Of a stretch of 43,507 nt of DNA, positions 33,922 to 42,998 are shown one piece after another; position 1 is the stretch's first letter, and the number at the start of each line of letters is the position of its first letter. The notes below the pieces were generated by a model, which saw only the letters and a program-made list of their open reading frames with translations, searched no databases and was not told where the DNA came from. Source of the DNA: Planctomycetaceae bacterium (lineage in GTDB: Bacteria; Planctomycetota; Planctomycetia; Pirellulales; Pirellulaceae); the NCBI GenBank assembly GCA_002709045.1, contig PAPJ01000004.1, forward strand, positions 1-43,507. Reading direction: 5' to 3'. The position numbers and the translations under genes were made by a program.

Positions 33922-34814
33922 TGAAGTTACTTCAGTGGACATGGCTGTTGCTTGTTCTGGGCAGTGCTCAGGTAGATGCAGATACATTGCGATGGCAATG
34001 GGTCGCTGGCGATGTCTATGAAATAAAGCTTAGGTCTACAACGGATATTGCCGTTACTGCTGAGGATCAAGAGCTTATCTATAAAAACGAAATTGTTGTT
34101 ATCGGTCAGTGGACAGTCGTTGAACTTAGTTCAGCCGGCGTTGCGCGGCTGAATTGGCAGGTAAGCCGTGTTCAGGTTAATCCGCAGGCCAAAAAAGATG
34201 ATCAACTAATAATGGTCGATACCGAGGTGGTGGCTGAAACGCAACAGCAGAAGACACTGCAGGCCACTTTGCAGGGTCTTTTACAAAAACGATTTGAATT
34301 ATTAGTGAATAACACGGCGCGATTGATCGAGATTAAAGAGTTTCGTCAGAACTCGGCAGCATCGGGGAATACGCCACCCGACAATCCCGTTGATTCAAAA
34401 AAGGTCAGGTTGCCTCAGGTCTTTAATTCTCAGGGAGTTGCCCGTGCTTTTAAGCACGTATTTGTTCAGTTTCCCTCTACTGTCGTCAATGTTGGGGATG
34501 CCTGGCGACCAACTCAGCAGCTGAATACGTCCGGCTCCGGCGATATGACAGTTTATCGTTATCTCGGATCGGATGGGCAAAAGCCTCAGATTAAGTTCTC
34601 ATCAAATATCCAATTCAGTGATCCTGATCAGCCACAGATTGATGTAAAGACTAAACAGCAGCAGGGGTCTATTTTTATTAATGTCGCTGAACGCTTCGTC
34701 GAAAAAGTCGTAGTAAAGTTGGAACTGGAAACAGTTACTAATGATGATGGTCAACAGATTCATGTGAATCACACAGAATCAAATGTTATTGAATTGAAGA
34801 AGCTGTTACGTTAG
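33921..34814 (+). CDS. Secreted DUF6263-like protein, paralogue 1
   Basis: 297 residues with a signal peptide (LLQWTWLLLVLGSAQVDA). The mature protein is beta-rich with YEIKLRSTTDIAV near the start and VQFPSTVVNVGDAWRP in the middle, resembling the next gene in length and layout. It is similar in kind to DUF6263 secreted proteins (by appearance only). It overlaps the hydrolase stop by one base. The function is unknown. Confidence 0.65.
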   Translation: MKLLQWTWLLLVLGSAQVDADTLRWQWVAGDVYEIKLRSTTDIAVTAEDQELIYKNEIVVIGQWTVVELSSAGVARLNWQVSRVQVNPQAKKDDQLIMVDTEVVAETQQQKTLQATLQGLLQKRFELLVNNTARLIEIKEFRQNSAASGNTPPDNPVDSKKVRLPQVFNSQGVARAFKHVFVQFPSTVVNVGDAWRPTQQLNTSGSGDMTVYRYLGSDGQKPQIKFSSNIQFSDPDQPQIDVKTKQQQGSIFINVAERFVEKVVVKLELETVTNDDGQQIHVNHTESNVIELKKLLR

Positions 34815-34884
34815 ACGGGTCTCATTTTGTATGATGTGAGAACACACTCCGGAAGTAGTCTTGTAAGCAAGAGGTTTTAGATTG

Positions 34885-35778
34885 ATGAACATAAAAGTAA
34901 CGGGCGCTATGGTACTGTGTTTACTCCTACTAACAGTTGAGGTGAACGCACAGAAAATACTCCGTATGAAATTTGTTCAGGGAGCTGAATCGACAATCTC
35001 TTTGGTTAATAAGACGACTGTTGATACAAAGTTTGGTGAAAATAAGAGCAAAGCCGATCTAACGATGGCCATGGATTTGCACCAAAGCGTTATTGAGGTT
35101 AAATCAGACGGCTCGGCTGTGGTTATTCAGAAATTGGCACGTATCAAAATGGAATCAACCGGCGGCTTGGCTGGAGTAACGTTGGAATTTGATAGTAACG
35201 ACCCCAAGGAAGATGACCAGGCTAATGCATTGTCACAGGTTTTGCGACCGTTGATCGGTGCTCAATTTGAAGTGACATACAGCGATCGTGGCGTTGTACT
35301 TGATGTGAAGCCACCCGCGGCTCTTGTGAAAAGTCGTACCACGAACTGGGCCGTGGTTTATCAGCAAATGTTTAGCGGGGAGTCATTTAAAAGTATGCTT
35401 TCTCAAAGTTCAGTTGTTCTACCGGAAAAGCCGGTCAGTCGGGGAACCAAATGGAAAACGAATTTTTCTTCGGCACCGCAGGCGGGTGGGGCGGCAGTGA
35501 CAGTGTCTTATGTTTATGACGGAACAGTAGAGGTTGATGGAAAACAATTGGAGAAACTGGACGTAACGATGGTCATGAAATTGCTGGAATCAAAGTTGCC
35601 CGATGCTCCTCGCTTGAATATAAAAAAACAATCAAGTTCCGGAACCATGTACTTTGATAACCAGACGGGGAAGATGAGTCATTCTGTAGTTAAACAATTG
35701 ATGCAAATCGAAGGTCAGATTGGCGCTATGTCACTGCTACAACAAACCATTACCGATGTGACAACGACCGTAAAATAG
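34885..35778 (+). CDS. Secreted DUF6263-like protein, paralogue 2
   Basis: 297 residues. ATG 34885 follows AGAGG and is preferred to TTG 34882. The signal peptide (GAMVLCLLLLTVEVNA) is followed by LRMKFVQGAESTISLVNKT, then VVLPEKPVSRGTKWKT matching the corresponding region of the upstream gene, and a C-terminal segment MSHSVVKQLMQIEG. The two genes look like an old tandem duplication. No catalytic motif is seen. A 70-base gap separates them. Confidence 0.65.
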   Translation: MNIKVTGAMVLCLLLLTVEVNAQKILRMKFVQGAESTISLVNKTTVDTKFGENKSKADLTMAMDLHQSVIEVKSDGSAVVIQKLARIKMESTGGLAGVTLEFDSNDPKEDDQANALSQVLRPLIGAQFEVTYSDRGVVLDVKPPAALVKSRTTNWAVVYQQMFSGESFKSMLSQSSVVLPEKPVSRGTKWKTNFSSAPQAGGAAVTVSYVYDGTVEVDGKQLEKLDVTMVMKLLESKLPDAPRLNIKKQSSSGTMYFDNQTGKMSHSVVKQLMQIEGQIGAMSLLQQTITDVTTTVK

Positions 35779-35818
35779 TGCGGCTCTTCACATTTAGGAA
35801 ACAGTAACGAGGTTCGTC

Positions 35819-36139
35819 TTGTCTGAATTTGAAACCGTAGCGAGTGTAACTGATATCCCGGAAGGTGAAGGACGAGGTTATACCGTGAATGGACGCATGA
35901 TAGCGATCTTTAATGATGGTGGGGAATTTCGAGCTACGGATGATTTATGCCCTCATATGGGAGTACCTCTGTCGGGCGGCTATATTCTGGACGGGACGGT
36001 GGTATGTCCCTGGCACGCCTGGCGATTTTGCATTAAAGATGGTGGCTGGACCGACAACCCTGAATTGAAGATCGATATCTTTGAACTCCGAATTGAAGGC
36101 GATGAAATTCAGGTCTTAGTACCAGCAAAGGATAACTGA
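35819..36139 (+). CDS. Rieske [2Fe-2S] ferredoxin (NirD-like)
   Basis: 106 residues from a TTG with GAGG seven bases upstream. The Rieske cluster ligands are Cys44 and His46 (CPHMG) and Cys63 and His66 (CPWHAW). There is no membrane helix or signal, so it is a soluble cytoplasmic electron carrier of the NirD / dioxygenase-ferredoxin type. No nitrite reductase large subunit or oxygenase gene is nearby, so the partner is unknown. It abuts the MazG gene. Confidence 0.9.
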   Translation: MSEFETVASVTDIPEGEGRGYTVNGRMIAIFNDGGEFRATDDLCPHMGVPLSGGYILDGTVVCPWHAWRFCIKDGGWTDNPELKIDIFELRIEGDEIQVLVPAKDN

Positions 36140-36463
36140 TTGGCTATGAGCGAAGATACTCAAATAAGTTTCTCTGAATTTCAGTCCCTGATCCGAACCA
36201 TGTATATGGAGAAGGACGTAGAAAGAGGCATTGATGGTACCTTTATGTGGCTCATGGAAGAAGTCGGTGAATTGGCCGCTGCTTTACGCAGCGGTTCCGA
36301 AGATGATAAGTCGGAAGAATTTGCTGATGTGTTGGCATGGCTGACGACAATTGCTAATGTTGCCGGTATCGATTTAAACGATGCCATTAGACGGAAATAT
36401 GGTGATGGGTGCCCCGGTTGCCGCCAATATGTTTGCCAATGCAGCAATTCTGAAAAACCATAA
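36140..36463 (+). CDS. MazG-type nucleotide pyrophosphohydrolase with Cys-rich tail
   Basis: 107 residues. The all-alpha NTP pyrophosphatase motif is present: EEVGE followed by EEFADVLAW, the E-x2-E...E-x2-D metal-binding pattern. A single domain of this size hydrolyses (d)NTPs to monophosphates. The C-terminus adds CPGCRQYVCQC, four cysteines that could hold a zinc ion. AAAGGA is eight bases before the TTG at 36140; ATG 36146 is an alternative start. It is probably cotranscribed with the Rieske gene. Confidence 0.85.
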   Translation: MAMSEDTQISFSEFQSLIRTMYMEKDVERGIDGTFMWLMEEVGELAAALRSGSEDDKSEEFADVLAWLTTIANVAGIDLNDAIRRKYGDGCPGCRQYVCQCSNSEKP

Positions 36464-36640
36464 TAGTAAACGGGGAATCGGGAAGCTGAAAACCTTGCCC
36501 TGAATCGTGAATAAGGCGTACTTTCTTTAGCTAAATAGCCGATGAAAGAGAAACAGGAGGGGCTTTTTTAAATACCTGTGTTGGCCCGATATATCGCTTT
36601 TTACTAGCTATCCTATTTCCCGAGAATCCGTTCCCAATCT
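36464..36640. other. 177-base intergenic region
   Basis: No open frame or RNA gene was recognised. A ten-base palindrome TTTAGCTAAA lies at 36526-36535, and ACAGG and CCTGT flank a G-rich/T-run stretch near 36556-36582, a poor terminator candidate for the upstream operon. It probably holds the promoter of the following membrane-protein gene. Confidence 0.3.
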
Positions 36641-37312
36641 ATGAAATCAGCCACCATTAGTTTCCGAACAGTCGCTGTCGGCTTTCTGGCAGTGTGGCTT
36701 TTTTTACCATCCAACTGCAGCGGCCAGTCTCAGACTGAGGCTGTTCTGGAAGTCCGATACGAGCTCGGATTTGGCGGTCAGTTTAAGCGGGGGGTTTGGA
36801 TACCTGTTCAGGCTGAGGTCATGAACAATGGTGACAGCGAATTTAAGGGGCAGTTCATTGTCGAAGCTGAAGATGTTGACGGTATCCCGGTTATTTATAC
36901 GAACGAAAGTCAGAAGTTTACTTTGGCTGCCGGCGCATCTGTTTCTGTATCTCAATACATCAAAGTTGGTAGGCTTCCATGGCGAGTGGAAACAGGGATT
37001 TTGGACCGGTCCACCGAAAAGTACGTCGACCAGAAACTATTTGACCGGGCAGCCGGAGGCAATCGAAAAGCCACTTCGTATTTTGTTTTGCAGTTAGGTA
37101 AAGGTTTGCCGATAAGTCGCTCGCGTTTGCAAAGCTCTTTTTCAGCGAATGCCGATCTTGTTGAGTTATCGCTCATTCAGTTTGATGAATTTGAGAAGCT
37201 GCCTCATCATTGGATTGGGTATGAAGCTATTGACTTGATTGTTTTACCAACAGCCAGTTCCGGAATCCTTGACCAATTGAAGGTTACGCAGGCTCAGGCT
37301 TTGCGGGACTAG
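36641..37312 (+). CDS. N-terminal part of the interrupted membrane protein
   Basis: 223 residues. A signal peptide (FLAVWLFLPSNCSG) precedes a beta-rich region with VRYELGFGGQFKRGVWIPVQAE, which resembles an exported scaffold domain. The frame ends at TAG in the middle of what looks like a conserved loop (QALRD). If translation truly stops here, the product lacks all membrane helices of the complete protein. No known domain is recognised with confidence. Confidence 0.6.
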   Translation: MKSATISFRTVAVGFLAVWLFLPSNCSGQSQTEAVLEVRYELGFGGQFKRGVWIPVQAEVMNNGDSEFKGQFIVEAEDVDGIPVIYTNESQKFTLAAGASVSVSQYIKVGRLPWRVETGILDRSTEKYVDQKLFDRAAGGNRKATSYFVLQLGKGLPISRSRLQSSFSANADLVELSLIQFDEFEKLPHHWIGYEAIDLIVLPTASSGILDQLKVTQAQALRD

Positions 37313-37330
37313 GTCTATCAGGGAGGACGT

Positions 37331-38854
37331 TTGATCTTATTTGCCGGTAAAGAGGTGGCTCGGGTCGCGGCGGAGGATTCACCGCTTTCAGATTTGGTTC
37401 CCGGTAAGATTACCGGAACAGTTGACCAGTGGAATACATCAGGCTTGGAGAATTATGGTAATGCTCAGCAACGTCTTTTTTTGAGTCCCGAAAAGAATCC
37501 GCTTGCCAGATTGGAAGTGACGGATGGCCGAGTGCTGTTGCGTGATCAGGAGAACGCGCAGGCTTTACACCCGCTGATTGTCAGGAGTGTCCGTGGATTC
37601 GGCATGGTGGTTTACGTCGCATTTGATATCGATGTCCCACCGCTGGATGATTGGGATTCATCCTCCCGTGTTCTGGAAAAACTCATTGCCGTGGGCCGGA
37701 ATGCCGGAGAGGAAGACGATTCATTAGCCGGTAGCGGAGTTAATTATGCCGGGTATCAGGATCTTTCAGGGCAGCTGCGTTCTCAGCTGGAAAAGTTTGA
37801 AAGCGTCACTCCGGTTCAGTTTGTTTGGATCGCAGTATTACTTGCATTCTTTGTCTTAATAATTGGCCCACTCGACTTCTATCTGTTACGCAAACTCGAT
37901 CGTTTCCATTGGACATGGGGAACGTTTCCTGCGGCTGTGATTCTTATTGCGGTCATTGTGGTGATGATGAGTCATACGCTTCCAGCCGACTCGCCGCAGA
38001 TGAACCAACTTCATATTGTCGATATCGATGCTGTGACAGGTACTGTTCGCGGAACAGATTACCTGGCACTGTATAGTCCTGAGATTGATGCTTTTGATGT
38101 GAAATTGGAAACGAAGGCAATGGCGCAAAACAACTCGATTCCTCCGGTTGAGAAACAGTTCGTAACAACTGGTTGGCACGGTTTACCCGGGACGGGACTC
38201 GGCGCGTTGGGAAGGGCCAGTTTTCAGACGTATATAAATCATGAATATCAGGTGGATACTGCAGTCACGGAATTACAAAGTATTCCGGTACAGCACGGCG
38301 GAACAAAGAGTATTCGTTCTCGTTGGTCGGGGAAAATGGAAGTTGAGACGCAACCCGAGTTATATGCAGATCCAATTAGCGGTGCTTTGCGGGGAACCCT
38401 TACGAATCCGTTCGATTTCGATTTGTTTGAAGTGGAGATTGTTTTTGACGGTAAGGTTTACCCCATTGGCCGAACTTTTCGGGCAGGTGAATCAGTAGAT
38501 ATTTTTGATATCAGTGACCAATCGCAGGGGGTTGATAACTATTATTCCCGATATCAGGACGGTAGTAGCAAAGGTAAACGTCGTCGGTGGAGTGTAATGG
38601 AAGAATCCACGCAACGAATCGTGAGACAAATGATGTTTAATCAGAGTATTGGCGGAGCCAAATATACAGGTTTGATTAATCGATATGAAGAATTTCACGA
38701 TCTCAGCCATGTGCTGTCTTACAATCGGGCAGTGTTGGTTGCGCGTACCAGTCAGGGTAACAGCGAGTATGTTGTCGATGGTGATAGTGATGTGGCCTTG
38801 GAATCCGGAAAAAATTTTTACCGAGTTGTATTTAAGGTGAATGCTGCTCCTTAA
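37331..38854 (+). CDS. C-terminal part of the interrupted membrane protein
   Basis: 507 residues if started at the TTG at 37331, which has GGGAGG just upstream; coding character continues before it to the TAG, so this start is probably not native. Two central helices (FVWIAVLLAFFVLIIGPLDF and TFPAAVILIAVIVVMMSH) anchor the protein. The C-terminal half is beta-rich. It lies 39 bases before an ABC ATPase gene and might be a membrane partner for it, although it has too few helices for an ABC-2 permease. Confidence 0.6.
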   Translation: MILFAGKEVARVAAEDSPLSDLVPGKITGTVDQWNTSGLENYGNAQQRLFLSPEKNPLARLEVTDGRVLLRDQENAQALHPLIVRSVRGFGMVVYVAFDIDVPPLDDWDSSSRVLEKLIAVGRNAGEEDDSLAGSGVNYAGYQDLSGQLRSQLEKFESVTPVQFVWIAVLLAFFVLIIGPLDFYLLRKLDRFHWTWGTFPAAVILIAVIVVMMSHTLPADSPQMNQLHIVDIDAVTGTVRGTDYLALYSPEIDAFDVKLETKAMAQNNSIPPVEKQFVTTGWHGLPGTGLGALGRASFQTYINHEYQVDTAVTELQSIPVQHGGTKSIRSRWSGKMEVETQPELYADPISGALRGTLTNPFDFDLFEVEIVFDGKVYPIGRTFRAGESVDIFDISDQSQGVDNYYSRYQDGSSKGKRRRWSVMEESTQRIVRQMMFNQSIGGAKYTGLINRYEEFHDLSHVLSYNRAVLVARTSQGNSEYVVDGDSDVALESGKNFYRVVFKVNAAP

Positions 38855-38893
38855 TGTGGCGGCAGAGGAATTTACCTGAAGGGATCATGAGTC

Positions 38894-39826
38894 GTGATTG
38901 AGACTAGAGGATTAACGAAGAAGTATGGTGATATGTACGCCATTCGCGATATCAATCTAGATCTGGATGAGGGTGATTTGTTCGGTTTTATCGGCCCCAA
39001 TGGTGCTGGTAAGACGACGACAATGCGGATCATCGCTACGTTGCTGAATCCGACATCCGGCGAGGCTTATGTTTGTGGTAATTCCATCTACACGAAGCCC
39101 AAAGAGATTCGTCGACTGGTCGGATACATGCCGGACTTTTTTGGCGTTTATGACGACATGAAAGTGATCGAGTACTTAGAGTTCTTTGCGGCAGCATACC
39201 GGATTAAAGGGGAGGCCCGTCGCAAGCGTTGTAACGAGATGTTGGAAATCGTTGATCTGGATTTTAAGCGTGATGCGTATGCGAATACACTGTCACGAGG
39301 CCAAACACAGCGGTTGGGACTTGCCCGCGTATTACTGCATGACCCTCAGGTGCTTTTACTGGATGAGCCATTAAGTGGCCTGGATCCGCGCGCCCGGATT
39401 GAAATGCGAGAGCTTCTCCGTCGACTGGGAAAGACGGGTAAGACGATTATTGTCTCGAGTCATATTTTGCCGGAGTTGGCTGATGTTTGTAATAAGATCG
39501 GTATTATTGATCGTGGGGTGATGACCGTAAACTCGGCCGTGAATGATATTATGCGTGAGATGCGCAAGCAGGTAGTCTTAAATGTGATGGTGTCTGGTGA
39601 CTCGGCTAAAGCAGCACGTGAACTGGAACAGCATGATGATGTTGATAGTCTGGAACTAGTCGACCAGCAGTTGATTGTCACGTTGGTCGAAGGTTGTGAG
39701 GATTACAGCCATATACCGGGAGTCTTAATCGAAGCCGGTTATGGTCTTACCCTCTTCCAGGAAGAGCCGATTGATCTGGAAAAAGCATTTATGACACTTA
39801 CTAAGGGTACCGGTGCAAACTTTTAA
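38894..39826 (+). CDS. ABC transporter ATP-binding protein without adjacent permease
   Basis: 310 residues from a GTG. Walker A is GPNGAGKT (residues 34-41), the signature is LSRGQTQRLGLARVLL, and Walker B is VLLLDEPLSGLDP. The set matches ABC-2 exporters (GldA/YhaQ type). The C-terminal extension (about 225-310) is typical. In related planctomycete loci a permease usually follows; here the next genes are on the - strand and none is seen, so the partner is upstream (the interrupted gene) or elsewhere. The stop overlaps the convergent VWA gene by four bases. Confidence 0.9.
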   Translation: MIETRGLTKKYGDMYAIRDINLDLDEGDLFGFIGPNGAGKTTTMRIIATLLNPTSGEAYVCGNSIYTKPKEIRRLVGYMPDFFGVYDDMKVIEYLEFFAAAYRIKGEARRKRCNEMLEIVDLDFKRDAYANTLSRGQTQRLGLARVLLHDPQVLLLDEPLSGLDPRARIEMRELLRRLGKTGKTIIVSSHILPELADVCNKIGIIDRGVMTVNSAVNDIMREMRKQVVLNVMVSGDSAKAARELEQHDDVDSLELVDQQLIVTLVEGCEDYSHIPGVLIEAGYGLTLFQEEPIDLEKAFMTLTKGTGANF

Positions 39827-41559
39827 ATGATCTCACGCTTACGAGAAACATAATCCCAGACAACGTAACGATCCAGATCGCTTCCCGCCGTAAAGAAAAC
39901 CCGTCCATTGGTCGATTCGGCCACTCGATAGGCAAACTGAATGTCTTCTTCTGTTTGGGACCAACTCGGGATTAAAAAGAAATTGATCGTGATCCCGGCC
40001 TGTTTGCACAATAACGCTTCCCGCAGCGTGGCATCCTCGGTAAGCGGATCAGGTGGATAAAGCAGGTATAACCACTCTTCGGAATAATGAGCGGTGGGTA
40101 GTCCGTCCGTGATCAGAATGATTTGTCGATTAGGTGTATCCACGTTGGCCAGATTGAGTCGGGCCAATTGAAGCGCATGTTGAATGTTGGTGAAATGCGG
40201 AGGAAGCTGATACTCACTTAATTCCGTATTCGACATGTCAATTTTGTATCGCACGATCGGGTCGTTGATTGTCACCGGCTTGGGCAGCAGGTTGATAATC
40301 TCGTTGGGTGGGCAGGGCTTGGCATGCGTATACATTTCAATGAAATTCAAATGGTCACCCGGGAACTCACTCGTAATAAGGCCCTGTAACGCCAATGCCA
40401 TCTTCTTCACATTGATATACTGCCCTTCATAACGCATGCTCCCGCTCATATCCATAATGACGGAGGTAGCGCACTTCGGTGAATTCTTTGTTTTATGAAC
40501 GACGATATCATCCGCGTTGACCCGTAAGGCAGAAGAATTCCCCGGTTCACTGTGATGACGGATGACGGCATTGATCAGCGATTGAGGGAAATCCATGTGC
40601 GCCATGCTGTCGCCAAACTCATATTGTTTGACTTCCTGCAATTCCACACTTCCCTCACCGGCAAGAGGGCTATTGTGACGGCCTGTTTTCGAAGCCTCCA
40701 GATGCTCAAATATTTTTTCCAGCAGCCGCCCCTGGAAGATTTTATAAGCCTGCGGACTTAAACGCATGGCGCCCGACGGATCGCTGGTAATCCCCTGTTG
40801 CTCAGCTAACTCGCTGAGGTAGTCTTTGACTTGTTGCTGTAGATTGGAAAGGTCCTCCAGATCAGGTTCTTCAACAAACTCGGCGAGTGTGTCCATATCG
40901 ATCAGATAGATTTCAGCGTTCTCGAGAGCCTGCTTGAGTTGCTCAAGTAACTCGTCGATCTTTTCAAGCTGCTCCTTGATTTCCAACGCCTCTTCGATGG
41001 ACATCGGTTTTCGTCCGGTGAAATCATATCGCCCGTACATATCCTCTATCTGGTATTGCTGGCTCAGGGCTTCCATCATTTGGACGAGGGTTCGGGCAAA
41101 TTCACTTCGTTCGTCGGGAAGATCGTACCACAGTCGTTCGAGATCATAAATCTGGCGCCCATGTGCGAGGAGGAAAAACCGTTCTTTGTAATCATCGGGC
41201 GGGTTCGTGTTTTCCAGAAATAAATCGTATTGTTGCCAGGCCTGTTCCAGCACGGAATCGGCTTCGTAGGTCTCAAGGATCTTTTGTTTCTGAGCTTCGA
41301 GCATCGCAATCAAAGATTCCAGACTGGGACCAAACCCCTGGAGGCCTTTGATTTGTTCAGGATCCAGACGGATTGCTCGTGCCAGTTGTTCTGCGGTTAG
41401 GCTGCGTGCATTACCCCATTGCAGCATATGATCGAATGCGGAAGAAACCACGTCTGGTGGTGGGGCGGTAGAACTGGGGAAACGTACCGGGTCATACCGC
41501 TGATAGGTATGGATGACCCCGCCAGGTGTCCCGTCCTGTTTTTTTCTGCCCGGTTTCAT
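39823..41559 (-). CDS. VWA-domain protein, ChlD/CoxE-like partner of AAA+ ATPase
   Basis: 578 residues, no signal or membrane helix. The N-terminal half is helical and acidic, with probable coiled coil (EALEIKEQLEKIDELLEQ). The C-terminal VWA domain has the MIDAS motif DMSGSM and further strands ILITDGLPTAHY. Such proteins pair with ChlI/MoxR-type ATPases, and the gene follows one by seven bases. The family is widespread in planctomycetes (from memory). The target is unknown; metal chelation or a protein-remodelling role is inferred from the pairing. Confidence 0.85.
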   Translation of the reverse strand: MKPGRKKQDGTPGGVIHTYQRYDPVRFPSSTAPPPDVVSSAFDHMLQWGNARSLTAEQLARAIRLDPEQIKGLQGFGPSLESLIAMLEAQKQKILETYEADSVLEQAWQQYDLFLENTNPPDDYKERFFLLAHGRQIYDLERLWYDLPDERSEFARTLVQMMEALSQQYQIEDMYGRYDFTGRKPMSIEEALEIKEQLEKIDELLEQLKQALENAEIYLIDMDTLAEFVEEPDLEDLSNLQQQVKDYLSELAEQQGITSDPSGAMRLSPQAYKIFQGRLLEKIFEHLEASKTGRHNSPLAGEGSVELQEVKQYEFGDSMAHMDFPQSLINAVIRHHSEPGNSSALRVNADDIVVHKTKNSPKCATSVIMDMSGSMRYEGQYINVKKMALALQGLITSEFPGDHLNFIEMYTHAKPCPPNEIINLLPKPVTINDPIVRYKIDMSNTELSEYQLPPHFTNIQHALQLARLNLANVDTPNRQIILITDGLPTAHYSEEWLYLLYPPDPLTEDATLREALLCKQAGITINFFLIPSWSQTEEDIQFAYRVAESTNGRVFFTAGSDLDRYVVWDYVSRKREII

Positions 41560-41566
41560 GGTTTAG

Positions 41567-42979
41567 TTACTCGGGGATTTGGTAGTCGATAGTGCCATAT
41601 TGCTGATGCCTGGAAATTTTGTCCATCGCGTGTAGGCCGGCAAGAATGAACTCGACGCAGGATGCTCTCACTGCCTCGTCGTCTGCGGCATTGACTTCGA
41701 ACGCTTTGTTCCATACTTCGGGAACGTTCGAGAGTCGTTTTGCATACTCGCCTGATGGAAGCAGGTCGCCGACTTCAATCCTCACGCCTTTTCCAAAGAT
41801 TTCAGCAATCTCGGCCAGTCCGTGTTCCTCAACATATTCTTCGAAGACCGTTTTGATTGCGGTACTGATGATATGGTCCAGAACCTGAGTCTCCGTCATT
41901 TGGTGACTACCCATCAGATCAAGTTCCAGTTTTCCCAATGCACTACTCACTAAATGCGCGAGATCGCTGATGCGAGGGACCGCTGGTGATTCATTAAGAA
42001 GGATCGCGCGACGACGTGCACTGGAGATCATTGTTTTATAATTTGCCAGCGAGAATCGTACGCTAACACCGGATTGCTGATCAACATACTTGCTGCGACG
42101 TGCTTCGATCGTGATTTGTTCCAGGACTTCGAGCATGAATCGCGGAATCACGACAGGGTATTCATCGTTCGGTTCGTTTAAGTTCGATTCCTGTTGGGTG
42201 ATTTCGATTCCCAACTCCCGATCGACAGGGTAATGCGTTTGGATAAGGGAACCGATTCGGTCCTTTAATTGGGGAATGACTTTGCCACTGCGGTTATAAG
42301 TGGAGGGATTGGCGGAAAACAAAATCAGTACATCGAGGTCGAATCGAATAGGATACCCTCTGACCTGGACATCACGTTCTTCCAGAATGTTGAACAGACC
42401 GACCTGAACAAGTTCGTCCAGCTCGGGTAGTTCATTCATAGCGAAGATTCCCCGATGCATGCGGGGGATCAGCCCAAAGTGCAAAGCCTCTTCGGCGGAC
42501 ATGCTCGTACCTGCCAGAAGTTTTGCAGGGTCGATTTCTCCAATCACATCGGCAAATTTTGTTCCGGGTGCCAACCTCTCCGTGTAACGATCATCGCGAT
42601 GCCACCATGCGATAGGGACATCCGAATCGTCATGGGCGGCGAGAAATTTTTTGGCCTGACTTGTAATTGGATGATAGGGATCTTCGTGGATCGGTATTTC
42701 GGGAAGATCGAGGTAAGGAATGGCTTCATCCAGGAAATCGGCCAGCCTTCGCATGAGTCGACTTTTGGCCTGACCTTTTTCGCCCAGAAACAGCATGTCA
42801 TGGCCAGCCAGTACGGCTAATGAGATTTCAGGGATCACCGTGTTTTCATAACCAACCACCCCGGGGAACAGCGGGGCACCGGACTTCAACAAAGCCGTAA
42901 AGTTGGACTGTAACTCTTCTTTGACGCTGCGACTTTGCCAGCCGGATTCTTTGAGCTCTTTTAAGTTTGTAGGACGCAT
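41567..42979 (-). CDS. ChlI-like AAA+ ATPase
   Basis: 470 residues from the ATG at 42979; an in-frame ATG at 43057 would overlap the DinB gene by 59 bases and is less likely, since the conserved-looking N-terminus begins [14 protein letters not shown]. Walker A is GEKGQAKS (residues 66-73). Later, [18 protein letters not shown] gives the ATPase sensor/Walker B region, with [17 protein letters not shown]. The pattern fits magnesium-chelatase-I-like ATPases acting with a VWA partner, which is the next gene. No chlorophyll genes are present, so true Mg-chelatase activity is not implied. Confidence 0.88.
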   Translation of the reverse strand: MRPTNLKELKESGWQSRSVKEELQSNFTALLKSGAPLFPGVVGYENTVIPEISLAVLAGHDMLFLGEKGQAKSRLMRRLADFLDEAIPYLDLPEIPIHEDPYHPITSQAKKFLAAHDDSDVPIAWWHRDDRYTERLAPGTKFADVIGEIDPAKLLAGTSMSAEEALHFGLIPRMHRGIFAMNELPELDELVQVGLFNILEERDVQVRGYPIRFDLDVLILFSANPSTYNRSGKVIPQLKDRIGSLIQTHYPVDRELGIEITQQESNLNEPNDEYPVVIPRFMLEVLEQITIEARRSKYVDQQSGVSVRFSLANYKTMISSARRRAILLNESPAVPRISDLAHLVSSALGKLELDLMGSHQMTETQVLDHIISTAIKTVFEEYVEEHGLAEIAEIFGKGVRIEVGDLLPSGEYAKRLSNVPEVWNKAFEVNAADDEAVRASCVEFILAGLHAMDKISRHQQYGTIDYQIPE

Positions 42980-42998
42980 TGGCAGATTAGGTTCCAGA

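Larger units (their letters stand above)
36641..38854 (+). pseudogene. Membrane protein gene interrupted by a single in-frame TAG
   Basis: Two open frames, 36641-37312 and 37313-38854, are in the same phase and are separated only by the TAG at 37310-37312. Reading through gives LRD-x-VYQGGRLILFAGKE, which looks like one continuous beta-strand/loop of a glutamine-amidotransferase-like fold, as in the VWA proteins of this window. The expected residue is Trp (TGG), so one G-to-A change explains the stop. The full product would be 737 residues: signal peptide, beta-rich region, two central helices, and a beta-rich C-terminus. The choices are a recent nonsense mutation, a sequencing error, or readthrough. 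No other frame damage is seen. Confidence 0.7.
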
